Positions 10,204-23,021 of a DNA stretch of 64,000 nucleotides are shown piece by piece. Below the pieces are notes generated by a model. The model did no database searches. It was not told where the DNA came from and saw nothing but the letters and a program-made list of their open reading frames with translations. Each line of letters begins with the position of its first letter. Position 1 is the first letter of the stretch. The translations under genes were made by a program, and so were the position numbers. The stretch is from Sclerodactyla briareus (lineage: Eukaryota; Echinodermata; Holothuroidea; Dendrochirotida; Sclerodactylidae): contig JAODTK010003876.1 of assembly GCA_026419785.1 (NCBI GenBank), positions 369,445-433,444 of the forward strand. Direction: 5' to 3'.

Positions 10204-13200
10204 GTTAGGCTAGGATCCATGATGAGTATGCGTAGGTGAAAACTCGCCAATTTACGTTTAAATGAGCGGGAGCTAGTGTTTGATATGATTCTCTTTAGTT
10301 TGCGATATAGATATTGGTACAACAGAAGCCAAAAATTCACAAATGAAGGCCAAACCAACGCTGAATAGGCAAAATAAGCCACATTTACCAATGCGTAGCA
10401 GATTAGTATCACCGATGAAGAATTTGTGGGAATACTCCTGACAAAGCCAATCAACGCCTGTATACATGGGCTGCTGCAGTTTTATTCTTTTCGCATACAC
10501 TTTATAGTGTTTTCTCTTCTGAACAAACATTCATTTTAGTTTAAATATGAGATTTCACATCGAGACCGGATACGCATACGCATCTATGGAATCCCGGCCT
10601 CACGTCACTCGGTTGTCCGACGTGCCCCCCGCCCGCCCCGGGGGGGAGGGGGGGGGGGGGGCCGTGCCAGGGAAAACGCGGTTAAGTACTGTCAAAAGAG
10701 GAAAACTTTTTCTCAACTCCTAACGACCACGTCGTAGCCTTTTCCTTCATATTAGGCCTCGACACGTCCGATCGTACGTTGTTATCGCTATGGTGTGGAC
10801 ACTCCATCCTAGAAATTATGCGTATGTGGACCATAGAATTAAACAAGTTTATTTCTATGGGGTGAACAGAAAAGAGGCATTTACCGTGACATTACTTTCC
10901 AGTGTACACGTCGCTGACAGGCGTCCGTAATTGTGTTCTCTAGCAGATTATAGTATGGGGGTGATCAAGTTTATCATCCCAAAAACCGGATCATGTTTGT
11001 CTCAATATCCTACTTCTATTTATAAAATTATCATTCAATTAAATTTACCATGAGAGCGGAAACACCTAGTCTTACCAACTTACCTCAGATCTTTTCCATA
11101 GGTTGCGAAGTAGCATTTGAACCTTATCTGTGCGACAATAAAAGTTCGATTCCTGTGCTGGTGCTGGTGTTAGAAATTCCCAAACTAATGAGGATTCAGG
11201 CAGGTGAAAATCGTCGGAATTGACGTGCGTGACTTGAGACTAACCTCTGCAACAGTGGTGATGGCTGTCTGACTCGGATTGAGTATGGTGGTAATATTCG
11301 ACACGTATCTTGATGTGAAAGGGATATATTTTAGTAGAAAACAAAATTCAATAACGTCTATTCGTACAGCGTAGGATATAGCCTGATCCGACCCGTACGT
11401 TAGGAATCGATAGCAACGTGCGAAACCCATTTCCCTACTATACTTAGTAATTAACTAGCCTAGGCAAGGCTTCCCATAAGCGGGCGCCAGGCGATTTTTA
11501 CCCCTGGTGCTGGTTAATTTTGCGGCATGGTGGCTCCTTTCGTGCATGCCCAGGCGGACACCTTTTTTCGTCAACAGCGCCCGGTCGAATTTAGAATGAT
11601 CAGAATAGCAAACTATAAATACTCTCATCGTTGATAATTTACTTCTCGGAGTTCCGTAGTCGGGCAGCAGAAGTTCTTCTCATTGATACGAGCGCCCACG
11701 GCATGCAGAAAAATAGCTGCCCGATCGTTAGCACATAAACATCATGCACGATGTATGCGGTCATGCTTTACAGTATCGTTCATTCACGGCATGGCAAAAA
11801 CCATAGGCACTGGCACAGTGGGTTAATACGGGCATAGTTAGTACGGTAGACGACCCGACTACGAAGCGGGCATGGCTCCTTCATACGGCTGTTGCACGAT
11901 CGATACGACGAGAGTCTAGTTGGATTGTAAAGGATGTTGCTAATTGAAAACATGAATACTCTGATGATAGCTCACAGGAAAAGTTGCATGCGCAGGAGGA
12001 AGGTTGCATTTTATGTGTTTGAAAACTTTTCCAAATACCAAGTCAATCTCTTCCAGTGTTAGTGCAAAAGATAATTTGTTGATCGCCAGTGCCGTGAGCC
12101 CCAGGAAACTACAAATGTCTCAACTACTGCTTGGCAAAACGTATATGTATGCGGCGCGTGCGGCGATTGACAGCAAAACCAGGAATTTTGCTTAAATTCT
12201 TTTCTACAGATAGTAGTAAATATTAGATAAAGTATTGAGTATAATTATAATACTGCCGAAACACGTTACAATTAATGGAATTCTTCAACAACCAAGGTAT
12301 GAGGGCAGGATTGAAGGTGTTTGTGCAACCAAATACACAAAAAACACTAGAATCAAAGGAAGGAAATATGAGCACATTTTCGGAAGGTCGACATGTATAG
12401 CCTAATGTTAGGTTTGCATATGCTACAGTGTTATTAGGATAACTTGTTTTCAACCTCAAATTTGCGATCGTTAGATATCAATTTTTCACTCCTAAGCTTC
12501 AAATCATGTTCATTTGACATGATAGCTCATGGACAAGTTTCTGAAACTTCAGAAACAAGAATAAACTGATCATACATCATGCCCCGTGAAGAGAGTAAGT
12601 AGATTTCCTCCTTCCGGTCAGCACAATACAGAATATATTTTGGGTGTTATTTGAACCATATCTGCCGCCAGTGACACATTTGCAACAGTACAGCTACCAC
12701 ACAGTGTAGGGGTACACATAGAACCATATACTTCTTGTTAAAACACTGAGCAGTGGAACTTGCTCCTTGAGAAAAGGTTTGTAGTAAAATCCATTCCACC
12801 AATTCACTTAGTGACTTAGGGTTTTTCAACAGTGATCTGTTCTCACAAGGGCTCCAGGGTGTCCTTTGGGGGAAATTTTCAATGAGCTGTGCAGATACTG
12901 TACTGTACCTCAAAAGAGTTGAACATAGTAGGCATATACATGCTGAGGATTGCGAGGCGGTCAATAATATTTTAGGCCTCTTTGGTGTTTTTGGTAATTT
13001 TTCTTTATTACCACGACTAGTTTAATTATTATAGGCCCTTACAACTATGTCTAACTACGTTTTTTAGGTCTTTGAGGGATGCCAAGGCGGTGGGGAGAGA
13101 TGGGGCCATGGGGGGGGGGTGGCAATGATCAAGCCCAGAACACTAACGAATACACAGTGAGTAAATAAAAGAGAAAAAACAAAACAATTTTCAGTCTATC

Positions 13201-13600
13201 TATTCATCAAGTGATGCAACTACAACTGCCTGCAGGAAAAATATGGTGGTTTTCAGTGAGCCTAGTCAGTGAGTGGGGACATAGATGGTGGCTTACACTG
13301 GTAGGCCTACTGGGATCCTCTGGATTACTGTCATTATATTAACAATAACATAAGAGCAATGTGAATGTCATGTTTGACATACATAGGCCTACTCGTACTA
13401 TCAAACCGCATCGTAGAAACATAATTTACATAATTTTAAAAAATGGCTCCTGGTCCTGGAAAAACGACCCTGGTTCCACCAAAACCTCCGGGTCCAGGAG
13501 CTAAAAGTGTAAGTTACTATCTCCTGGTCATTGGCCGCCTTAATGAAGGCTGGGCCTAGGGGCACTTTGGTGAGAAGACAATGGAGCAAGCCAGTAAAAT
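10204..13600. other. Intergenic tract, no gene recognised
   Basis: 3.4 kb with only short ORFs and no family match. It includes a G/C run at about 10625-10664 next to CCGCCCGCCCCGGGGG, and a G run at about 13110. At 13442 a short Pro/Gly ORF, MAPGPGKTTLVPPKPPGPG, coincides with an imperfect hairpin, so its coding look may be accidental. Confidence 0.4.
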
Positions 13601-13851
13601 CACGATATTCCCACTAATTTTGGGTGTATCGCCACCAAATCCTGATAAATTGTTCTCGTTATTCCACTTCACATGAAACTTGCAAAAAATTCTGATGAAA
13701 TTGAATTTTTCAACTCAAATCAATCTCATTGAAGTTAGAAAAATTGCAATATAATTCCTGCATTTGTTATGTGAAGTAGAATGAATACCAAGAACAGAAG
13801 GAAAATATCAAGAGTTGTGGCGATACACCACAAATGAGTAGAATTTCATAA
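13601..13851. mobile_element. MITE with long imperfect inverted repeats (GGTGTATCGCCAC termini)
   Basis: Left arm: ATTCCCACTAATTTT, then GGGTGTATCGCCAC, then further paired sequence to TTCCACTTCACAT at about 13673. The right arm at about 13770-13851 is its imperfect reverse complement (ATGTGAAGTAGAAT .. GTGGCGATACAC .. AATGAGTAGAATT). Arms are about 75-80 bp and total length about 250 bp, with no coding capacity. The same terminal phrase recurs near 29587, 33010 and 34000, so it belongs to a family. Confidence 0.75.
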
Positions 13852-13934
13852 TTTTTCGCCGAATGCAGCCCCCCCACCCCCCTACCATGGTAAACACTTG
13901 CAATGATCTGGCTAATTCCATCAATGCTTGTCCC

Positions 13935-13998
13935 AGGTTGATGGGATCCTGCTTGACTTTGAGAAAGCCTTCGACAAAGTTTCCCACAGCACCTTGTT
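13935..13998 (+). pseudogene. Reverse transcriptase fragment (LDFEKAFDKVSHSTL)
   Basis: An in-frame VDGILLDFEKAFDKVSHSTL matches the polymerase block of Jockey/CR1-like LINE reverse transcriptases, normally (Q)(V/T)D.(V/I)LLDFSKAFDKV.H..L. It includes one of the catalytic aspartates. The match ends within about 20 residues on each side, and no other RT block was found nearby on this strand. Confidence 0.65.
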
Positions 13999-14889
13999 TT
14001 CAAGTGACTTTATGGCCCTTAGAAGGTACTTAAAGGGAAAACTTACCTCGTTGGGCGCAATTCATTTCTATTTAATCGTACCCAAGGACAGTGTTCGTAT
14101 TTTCCGGCAGGTTTATCGACCCTCGCAAAATGCGATGCATAATCAGCAAACTGCGAGAGATTTTAAAAAATGCATAGTAATTTGTGCGATGCAAAACTTT
14201 GGTGCGACAAATCGCGCGGCTATTATTTTATTCCGTGCGATGTTTTGCCCTTCTAAGGGACATCCATCGCCCGTGCAAAAAATATTTTCCCTGTCCTAAT
14301 ATATCGTGAAGCAAGAACACCTGAAATATTGCTTCGCCCAAGTTTGATTACGAAATTAACATCGTGAAAGTCATGAAAATTTGCAAGATCCAGTACACAG
14401 GTGCTGGTCGTTCGTTACCATACTGGTACCCAGCGTAGGACAAACATTCCGGCGGGCGGAGTGCAATTACACGCTAGCGCGAAAAAGATTAAAAAGAACG
14501 CTTGTGATTACATTCAGGGGGCGAAAAGATAGCCCCAAATTGCTCATGAAAACTTCCTCGGTTACCATTGATTTACAGCAGCAAGATTGATTGAGATTTT
14601 ATGCCAAATACTGATTGAAAATGCATGAATATTGTTATTCACGTATATCGGCTACTGCATGCCCTGTGTGTCTGCAGGTGTGATACAGTTAAAGGTTGCC
14701 TTTGGACCCAAGATAGACCACCAGGTTCGTTCACAACTTACAACATCGTGTATGCCGTTAGCTAGATTCAAGTGGCACTGGAGTGGAATAAGCAGTATGT
14801 GGCCGAAACAGAAGTAAGATTTAGTTTGGAAAAAGTCTTAGCAATACATGATTGTACTTGCCGACACATGCCACCTTTGATGTAATGTT
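13999..14889. other. No gene recognised
   Basis: The frame of the RT fragment stays open to 14299 but loses family resemblance. Nothing else is identifiable. Confidence 0.4.
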
Positions 14890-17800
14890 CCTACCTGAAT
14901 TTACCTGAACCGCCTACATAGTAGGCTGTTTTAGGGACAGGAGGCTTTCCGCCCTGTGGGTCCCATTCATTTCTGGTCGATATGTTTCTTGAAGGGCAGC
15001 AGGGTTGGTGACATCCTGCTTCCATCTGACAATTGTTCCATTCCTTCTTCTCACACTCTCTCAAGAAAGTATTTCTCCTACCTCCCAACCTGGTATACCG
15101 TGGCTTTATTTTCCTGGAATTCCTCTTGTCGAAACTTCGGTCCAGTGTGAAAATCTCTCCGTGGCTAAGTTTATTTTTCCCGTGGAACATAGTATATCCA
15201 GTTTATGAGAGTCTTGTCGGTTTATGCCTCTCCTGTAGCGTTGTTAATTTCAGTTTGCTTCAACGGAGTTCAGCCTTGGTGGGATAATCATAACTACCGA
15301 AGAGCTGGTATCAATTTTTTTTTTTTTTTTAGGTCATGCTCTACTTCGGACTCCTTCTATAGGTCAATGTTCTTTCTTCAAATAAGTTTTCATACTTGTA
15401 CACAGTAGTCTACAGGGGTCTCACTATGACTTGTAATACTTCACTACAACCTACTTATTCAAGGTCTGAAAATTTCTTCTGATGAGCCATTGTCTTGTTT
15501 CTTTTCACTACCTCTTCGCAGTGTCGACTCGCTTCCATAGATGTCTAAATAGTACCCTCCAGGTCTTTTTCTTTCATCTCTGCGAGTAAGAATCTCATTG
15601 TTAATTTTGTTACTGTCCATGCGGGTTATTGTATTCAAAATGTAGTACGAACACTTTTCTCGTATTGAAGTTCATTTGCCACTTTTGACCCTGTATTAAC
15701 TTATTCAGATCCCTTTTAGCATTTTCTTCTTCCTGCTCATTGTTTATCCCATGTGCCACTTGGTGTTGCGCAGCGACTTACTGAATGAAGGAGTTCAATC
15801 CCTTCTCCAAATCATCATATATACAGTGAACATACAGGACCCAACACGATCCTTGTATCACCGAACTAGTCACTGGCAAACAACTTGATTCAGTCCCCTG
15901 CAAAATGACCCTCTGTTTCCTATTCTGACCAGTCTTTTGTCATCCACTCCAAGATTTTCCCATCTATTCCATAAGCCTGTAATTTTCGTAACAATCTTTT
16001 ATGTGGCCACTGTGTCACAAGATTTCCGTAAATCCAGATACACCACATCGACTGGATCTCCCCTGTCGATCTGTTCAGTAACATAGGTCCCAGCTCCATA
16101 CTGTTTGTTGTGCACGACCTCCCTCGTTCCTGCGGATCCATGCGTGTATCTGCTAGTATTCTATTCCTTTAGGTTTGTCCTGTTATTTTGTCTCTCAACA
16201 GCTTTTCTTCGCAAAACTTTCCTGTACGGATGTTATGTTCACTGGTCGCTAATTCAGTGGATCAGACTTCTTTTCCCTTTCTTAAACAATGGTGTACCTG
16301 TTGATATTTTTCCAGTCCTGTGGTATGGTCCTTTCTCTAATTGACTTTTGAAAAATCCATGTTAGTGGCTTCGCTGCACTTGCTCTGCGAGTTCCACTAG
16401 ACCTCTTGGGTGCTATTGTCTGTCCCCTGTGCTTCGTTCGATTTTCCAGCTCCTTCAACTTTTTCAGTGTCATTTCTTCTGAATCTTCATGTCCCTAACT
16501 TTTGCTCTTCTGTAAAGGTACGTTGTGGTTCATATTTCTGTAAGATCGCTTCCTCCATCTCCTCCTCCTTTGTGAATACTTTTACGAATTCCTGATTCAG
16601 CAACATCACCATTTCTACAGCCTCCTTGATCTCCTCACCATTTTCGTCTCTGAGTTGGTCCAACGTGTCTCTTATTTGTCTTTTTGGATCGGACATACGC
16701 ATAAAAGACTTTGGATCCTCCTTACTTTATCAGGCAAGTTTTTCCCTCCAATAGATTTGGCCTCTTCTAATTTCCCTCTTGTCTGCCTTGTAACTGCTTA
16801 TAAGTTTCCGCACGAACTATTTGTGCCCAAACTTTATATGCCTTCCATTGCGCTTCCGCTTGCTTCTATCATCTTCTATCAGGCCCTCTCTTGGTTATCC
16901 AATCCACCGTGATCCCTTCTTCCTCCTACATGTTTTTGACTGGTGCATGCCTCTGTACTGCTTTCCTGGATTTACTTTTGAATATCTCCCATCCTTCTTC
17001 CCACATTTTAGTCTCAATATTTGCTTCCATCCTCTGAGCATAATTCCTCCTCCATCTTCTTGAAACCGCTCTATGTATGTCCTGTACTTGCTTACCGTTT
17101 TCATTAATTCTGCAAACCATCCTCCAGCACAATTTTCCACCGTATAATATTGTGGTCATACTCCAAAAACTTCACCAACTTTTAAGTCTTCAATCATTCC
17201 TTCTTTCCGATTATAATACTAAGTCCAGAATAGCCTTCCCCTGGTAATTTTCAGGTGACATCTGGCACCAATATTTTTCTTGCGTCAAATGCCCAAGAAA
17301 CTGCTTCTTGAACAATGCCTCTCGGCCTGTAGCAACTCCCAATTGATGTCTTGATAGTTAAAATCCCCTACAATCATCACCACGACCCATCAACACTTTC
17401 CTCCAGCTCTCCAAAATATATTCTTGCCTCCTCTGCAGTCGTGTTTGGGCTCCTGTAAATACCTCCTATGGAAACTGTCGTTTTCCTTTCCCACTGTAAG
17501 TTTACAACCAGACACGGCTCCCAATAGCTCCCCTTGCCTCAAGAAGGCTCAGCTTATACAATTCATTCACATAATTGCTCTCCTCTCCTCCACCTACCCC
17601 TGTCCCTGGCCTATCCTTCTGAAACCATTGGTATCCATCTATTTTCGCTTCCCAATCTGTTATTTGATCAGGTCACGCCATCTCTGATACAAGGATAATG
17701 TCTATTCCCTCCACCATTGCTGTACTTGCAATTCTTGTAGTTTGTTTCCGGAGACTCCTTGCATTTAGTAAAACAATTTACATCTTTTTTACACATACTA

Positions 17801-18100
17801 TTTACATGCCCATCGCTAACTTCCTTCCTACCCTGAAAGGGCTGCTGCCGCTGCATCCTTCTGGTCGTCCCCGTGCTCGGACCTCCTATTACTTTTCACC
17901 ATTGTTCCGTTCCTTATCCTTAAGTTTCGCGCTCCCCTTCTCATTCTCAACTCATCTTCCTCCCTGAGTCCTGTGCGTTCTTCCGTTCTCTGTTTTTGTA
18001 GGTTAGGTCTGGGCGTAGTTCCTTTCGGATATCTGTACTGTTTTTGAGATTTTTTTAGCCTATCTGTACACCAATTGTTTTGTATCAATGTTCCGTTAGT
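14890..18100 (-). pseudogene. Near full-length CR1-like LINE, degraded
   Basis: Reading down the minus strand gives a non-LTR polyprotein in order. An endonuclease-like region at about 17760-17440 contains VEGIDIILVSEMAW and the phrase DWEAKIDGYQWFQKDRPG. An RT lead-in at 16702-16487 contains LRDENGEEI and LLNQEFVKVFTKEEE. A block at 16473-16282 contains KPLTWIFQKSIRERTIPQDW. RSCTTN and VDVVYLDLRK lead to KRLLRKLQAYGIDGKILEW at about 16141-15950. A block with YDDLEKGLNSFIQ follows at about 15810-15770. The C-terminal tail contains GEIFTLDRSFDKRNSRKIKP at about 15155-15096, with WDPQ at its end. Frames change repeatedly and the FADD catalytic box near 15770 is not intact, so the copy is dead. 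The N-terminal ORF is uncertain. Charged ORFs at 18088-17828 may belong to it. Confidence 0.8.
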
Positions 18101-19190
18101 TCACCCGGACAGACCTAATGTCTTTAATTGCCCACTGTCCTACCACGCTGTCCTCTGGCACCTCTAAATGTTTTAAGCACGTTATTCACCTTCGCTCCTG
18201 TTTCTTCTATGTCGAGGTTTTAGTTGCTTATCATCCATATCCTGTTCCTTTCTTTCTTCTTTCTTCTCTCTCTATTTCAATGCCCTTCGGTTACCTCTTC
18301 CCGAATCTGTTTGTTCAAACTTTCCCACTGCTGTGTGGCAACTCCATGCCCTTCCTGGCTTGATTTCCTCTTCATGTGACCTTACAGTCACAATATGACC
18401 TACTGTCACCAGAGTGGTTTGATGTGTAATTGGTTCAAAACCCACCTTAACCACCAAATCAAATTCCCCAAATTATGATCCCAATTCGTCTCATCGACCA
18501 ATGGGAGCCCTGTATTTTCTCCATGCTACAGTTGTTATAGATTATCATTTTCAGGCCTCTTAATTTGCGATCTTACCATTCATTGCTGACCTAACTTACT
18601 TGCAAACGCTTGAGATGCGTACCTAGGGCAATGTGGAATTTACAGTGGGAGGTTCGACAAGCTGGAACTGTCTGAAATTAATTTGGGAAGAGGATCGGCC
18701 ATCGGATTTACAGGGGGCTTTGCAAAATGGGGGGGGGGGGGGGGGATGCACAATTGGAAGGGACAGATCGTGGAAGGGGTGGGGCAAGTAAGTTAGTAAT
18801 ATCCCACTTCGGGGATCGTATGATTTTACATAAACGTTCGGCCATAGTGAAATCTCGGATGTTCTGAGTTTGACATGGGGTTGCCAGTCACCGACGAGAG
18901 GGGGCTGGTGGGGCTTATTTTTTTTACAAAACTTCTTTTGTCATCCCAAAAGTTCAAAACTCTGATTGATTTGAAACTTTGCAATTTTTGTCAGATAATG
19001 ATCTCAAGCCGCGGCATCTTTGAATTTTTTTGTCGACGAGTTCTTACGATGGCTTTTGGAACATGGCGATCATTTGATACCAACCCTTTGTTCCCATAAA
19101 GTCTAGCTGCTAACCTACGCTGCCTGACTAACTTTATCCCCATCATTGTCTCTCCTGAATGAAATTCAGGAGGAACTTAGTGGCACTATG
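18101..19190. other. No gene recognised
   Basis: Contains a poly-G run at about 18729-18745. Its proximal part could be the 5' region of the minus-strand LINE. Confidence 0.4.
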
Positions 19191-19231
19191 GCATGTGTGT
19201 GCGTGTGTGTTGTGTGTGTGTGTGTGTGTCA
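19191..19231 (+). repeat. (GT)n microsatellite
   Basis: About 40 bp of GT repeat with single interruptions. Confidence 0.95.
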
Positions 19232-19284
19232 CCCTTCCTTCCTCCTCGTGACAGATATCTTTCCGACGGCAATGCAATTGCCAC

Positions 19285-20932
19285 GAAATTTTCAGGGTAG
19301 CATCGGTTTGGGTGAACACGATCTGATTAGATTTGGCACGCAATTCAATAATTAAGTAGGTAATTAGCAAGCCTATTTTATGTAATGGGTTATTGTTTAG
19401 GCTCGTGATCAAGATTACTGATGAACCGTAGGTGCTATGATTATTTGGTTTGGCACATAGATTCGGGATATTAGGGTAGATGACTGATTAGATTCAGCGT
19501 AAAATAGGGTCATCAAAGGTCAAATCGTGGTCAAAACGGTTTTTGGCTAACATGGGCACCAAATGTCTGCCGAGGTGGGAGGTGCACCATTGTTATTCAC
19601 TCGTTGTCCTCTGTGTGACCTTTGACCTCAATTTGACCTTTACCTGTTTTTGCCGAAGCAAATTTTCGGGGCCATTTTCGGATTCTCAAGGTACCTTCTG
19701 ATCGAAATGACCATAATTTGACCCCATGTGACCTTCGTGTGTGAAATTCAGAGGTCAAAATTTTTCATTCGCAATTAAGTGCAGTTAGGATGTTTCGTAG
19801 TTATTTTTGTCATGGTGATTTTTTAGAATCAGTAGTTCAAACTACCTCTGATAATGAGGTCAAAGGTCAAAGGTCAAATTTAGGTCAAAGGTCAAAAGTT
19901 GAATGAATGTGCTTATTTGAAAATTACAACTGTCAATTTTTGTCAAAATTTGATAGGTGGCAGAGCTCTGTGTGCTGAATAGACAACCAAACTCCGCGCT
20001 TCAATCGGGCACTTCGTTCTCAAAGTTACAAGGGTGTCAAAGGTTGGTTTTTATACCTTTTTGCATAGCATTGGCAGTACTTTAAGATACATAATGCTTG
20101 TAGGACTGCGTGCATCCATCGAGAGTAACTTTTGCAATAAAACTGACAGTCATCAAAGATCAAGGTCGTTCAAGGTCACTTAGGGACAAAAAATTAACTA
20201 TTTTTGGAGACAACTTACCTTGACATTGCTTGGCAATGGTAAAATTTCAGGACAGGGTGTATGTCATGGTTGAGAACAGTTCCCTAAAAACCATCATGTC
20301 ATCAAAGTCAGCAAGGTCACTTATGGCATATAACTGCCAATATATGTTCGCTGCAGCAACTTCCAGGACATTGCCTGATGTGGTTTATACTTTCAAGACT
20401 GGGTATTCTCATCTTGGTAACTTTTTTCAATGCAAAGGGTCCATGACATCGAGGTCATTACAGGTCAATAAAGGCAAAAAAACTATTTTTTCTGCCATAA
20501 CATGAAACCAGATGTCTGCCGAGGTGAAGAGGTTGCGCCATTGTTATCCACTCATTGACCCCTCATCTGTGTGACCTTTGACCTTACTATGTTTTTTGGC
20601 CGAATCAAATTCCTAGTGGCCATTTTCGGACTCCAAGGGTTACCTTCTGATCGAAATGGACATACTTTGACCCCATGTTACCTCTGTTTGTAAAGTACAG
20701 AGGGTCAAATTTTCATGGTGGCATCGGGATTAGGTAACACGATCTGATTATATTTGGGGAACAAAAGTCAATAATTAAGTAAGGTAACTCGCCTATTTTA
20801 TGTAACTATATTGATTCAGGCTCATAGCAAGATACAGAGAACGTAGGTCTATGCGCGGATTGGTTTGGCACATAGATGCGGGATATGAAGTAGATGTACT
20901 AATTAGATTTTCAGCGTCAAATATGGTATGAG
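19285..20932 (+). repeat. GGTCA-rich repeat cluster with duplicated blocks
   Basis: Two blocks each occur twice. Block A is at about 19290-19525 and 20717-20932, with CACGATCTGATTA, CAATAATTAAGTA, GCCTATTTTATGTAA, TTGGTTTGGCACATAGAT and TTAGATT..CAGCGT. Block B is at about 19545-19745 and 20505-20705, with ATGTCTGCCGAGGTG, GCGCCATTGTTAT or GCACCATTGTTATTC, TGTGACCTTTGACCT, and ACCTTCTGATCGAAATG. The order is A-B then B-A, so this is not a plain tandem. The whole area is dense in AGGTCA half-sites. No protein was recognised. Confidence 0.75.
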
Positions 20933-23020
20933 TTGTCTAACTTTGATAATTTATGCAAAATTCAAAAGTTTGTCGGATTTTTTTCATTCCATCACCACTC
21001 ATTTCTGTGAATAGAGCACGCATCCTGTTGATATTCACTAGAGTCTTATTCACATAGGTGGAGGACACTGAGGTCGTCAGTGTGTCTATTTCGCCTGGTG
21101 TTTTCCAAATTTCAAGTTGGTTTGATTTTCCTGAAGCATTCGAATGTATGGTCTACCTAGTTTAGAGTCCCCCCAAAATGTTCAATAACATTGGACTCGA
21201 GTCACTGGGGGTTATGCGCAGTGTGTATAAATTGTTCCATTCACTGCAAATGTTCAATTTTAGTTGAATTTTCTTCCCATGAATGTATTAATTGTGTCCT
21301 GAGATTATGTGAAATGGCAAATGGGTCATAGGAAGTTTAATATTGTGATTAAGTTTGCATAATTTGGCAACTGTAGTCACATTTTCCACAAAGACTTATA
21401 CTTCTTCACTCTTCAGTAAGCATTGTCATAATCATCCTTTGAATTAAATTGATCACACTGATTGTAGGGTGTTAAATGATATACTTAAAAAAATCTAAAG
21501 CACACTTAAATGCCTTTAATTGTTTTCAATGGTGAACGATTCGATGGAATCGCGCAAACGGCGAGACACTGGGGCGATCGTCCTTGTTTTCTCCAATATA
21601 GCAACCCACCGGAATTGAAACGATATTTGGGACACTGGTCATACAATTGCAACGAATAACGTTAACTGGCAAACACCTTGAGTCATTTGCCCATACAGCC
21701 ATTGGGTGTCAGCTTTGCTGTAACAGACTGTACCCCTAGTGCTGTATAGACTCTTACGTGTCATTCAATCTTTGTGTTTGCAATCAATCAAATCGGCACT
21801 AGCTTTGGCATGGCAGCCTTTCTCGATCGCCCCCCTTAATTTTTTTATATACCCTCATAGGCTTGGTCAATCATTGCCCCTTCTCACAAATTCATGAGTC
21901 TCTGGCCAGGCGTACGTACATACGTATTACGTAACCTACTACCGTACATGGCTGGATGCTAGTGGTCGATTCAATGGTAACTGTCAGTTTAGGGATTTAC
22001 ATTAGGAATAATACGAATAACTACGCACCTATGTTCTCTTTAAGAAATGCCCATTTCGTGTCTACTGGAGTCCTCTGCAGTAATTTATAATTTACCCACT
22101 AAAAAAACTCCACTATTTTCACATCGGCGGTTTCAATTTTTTGCAGGAGTAGAAGGCAGCTAAGCGCTGCTACCCTGACCAACCGATACCCACCGGCCCT
22201 TTCCACCTTTCATGTAGTAATCTAGCCTATATACTAAGTATCAGCTATAGTGGTACTACTAGTTTACTACCACATAAAACTTTGAGCGGGCCCTAGCTTG
22301 TGCCGGGAATATCGATCACGCTATTCTGTTCGCGTTGTTATCCTCGCGCTAATTCACTTTTCGGTCAGCTATGTTAGGATTTTAACCACAACACTTTTTG
22401 CAATCAATCTGATACCACTATCATCAAACCGGCTCTTTTCATCAGCACATTTGAGCAGGCATTTAAGATGATTTTCGTTGATACTCGAACTGTATATCTT
22501 TGATAATCCAGCCTCGACGGGGTCTGTTACTGTACGTAGGTGTCTCTACATATCAAACTTAGCCTAGGCTGTTATGACTGATGAGTATATCTAGTTGAAA
22601 GCTCTTCACAGTTTAATAGACCGCTAACGAGGTCACTTAGACGCCGTGGGTTTTTTTATTTTCTTTGATAGTGGTTAGAGGAATTACCAACATGGTCTGG
22701 CCGTTCGCAGGCGGCGGTGCTGAGAGGATTACCGCTTGCTCAAAGAGGGCCGTCAGGGGGCAATGACTGTCTATTGTTCAGAACAAGTTTAAATTCGAAT
22801 TCTATTCACGCGTCCCAAGGCAGCCAGATTAAAACGCTGCTGACGGAGGCCGCGAGACTCTAAAGGGAATTTGGATGCATCCCTTATGCTGAGCCAAATG
22901 TCATTATGTCCCCGCTTACTCACGCTAAATAGTATTAAAAGTACATCAAATCTTGTTGGAAAAATAAAATTGCTATGCAATATTGCCAGATTCTAATACA
23001 AAACCAATATTCGCATAGCC
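20933..23020. other. No gene recognised
   Basis: About 2 kb of unremarkable AT-rich sequence with short ORFs only. No repeats with partners elsewhere in the window were noticed. Confidence 0.4.
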
Positions 23021-23021
23021 A

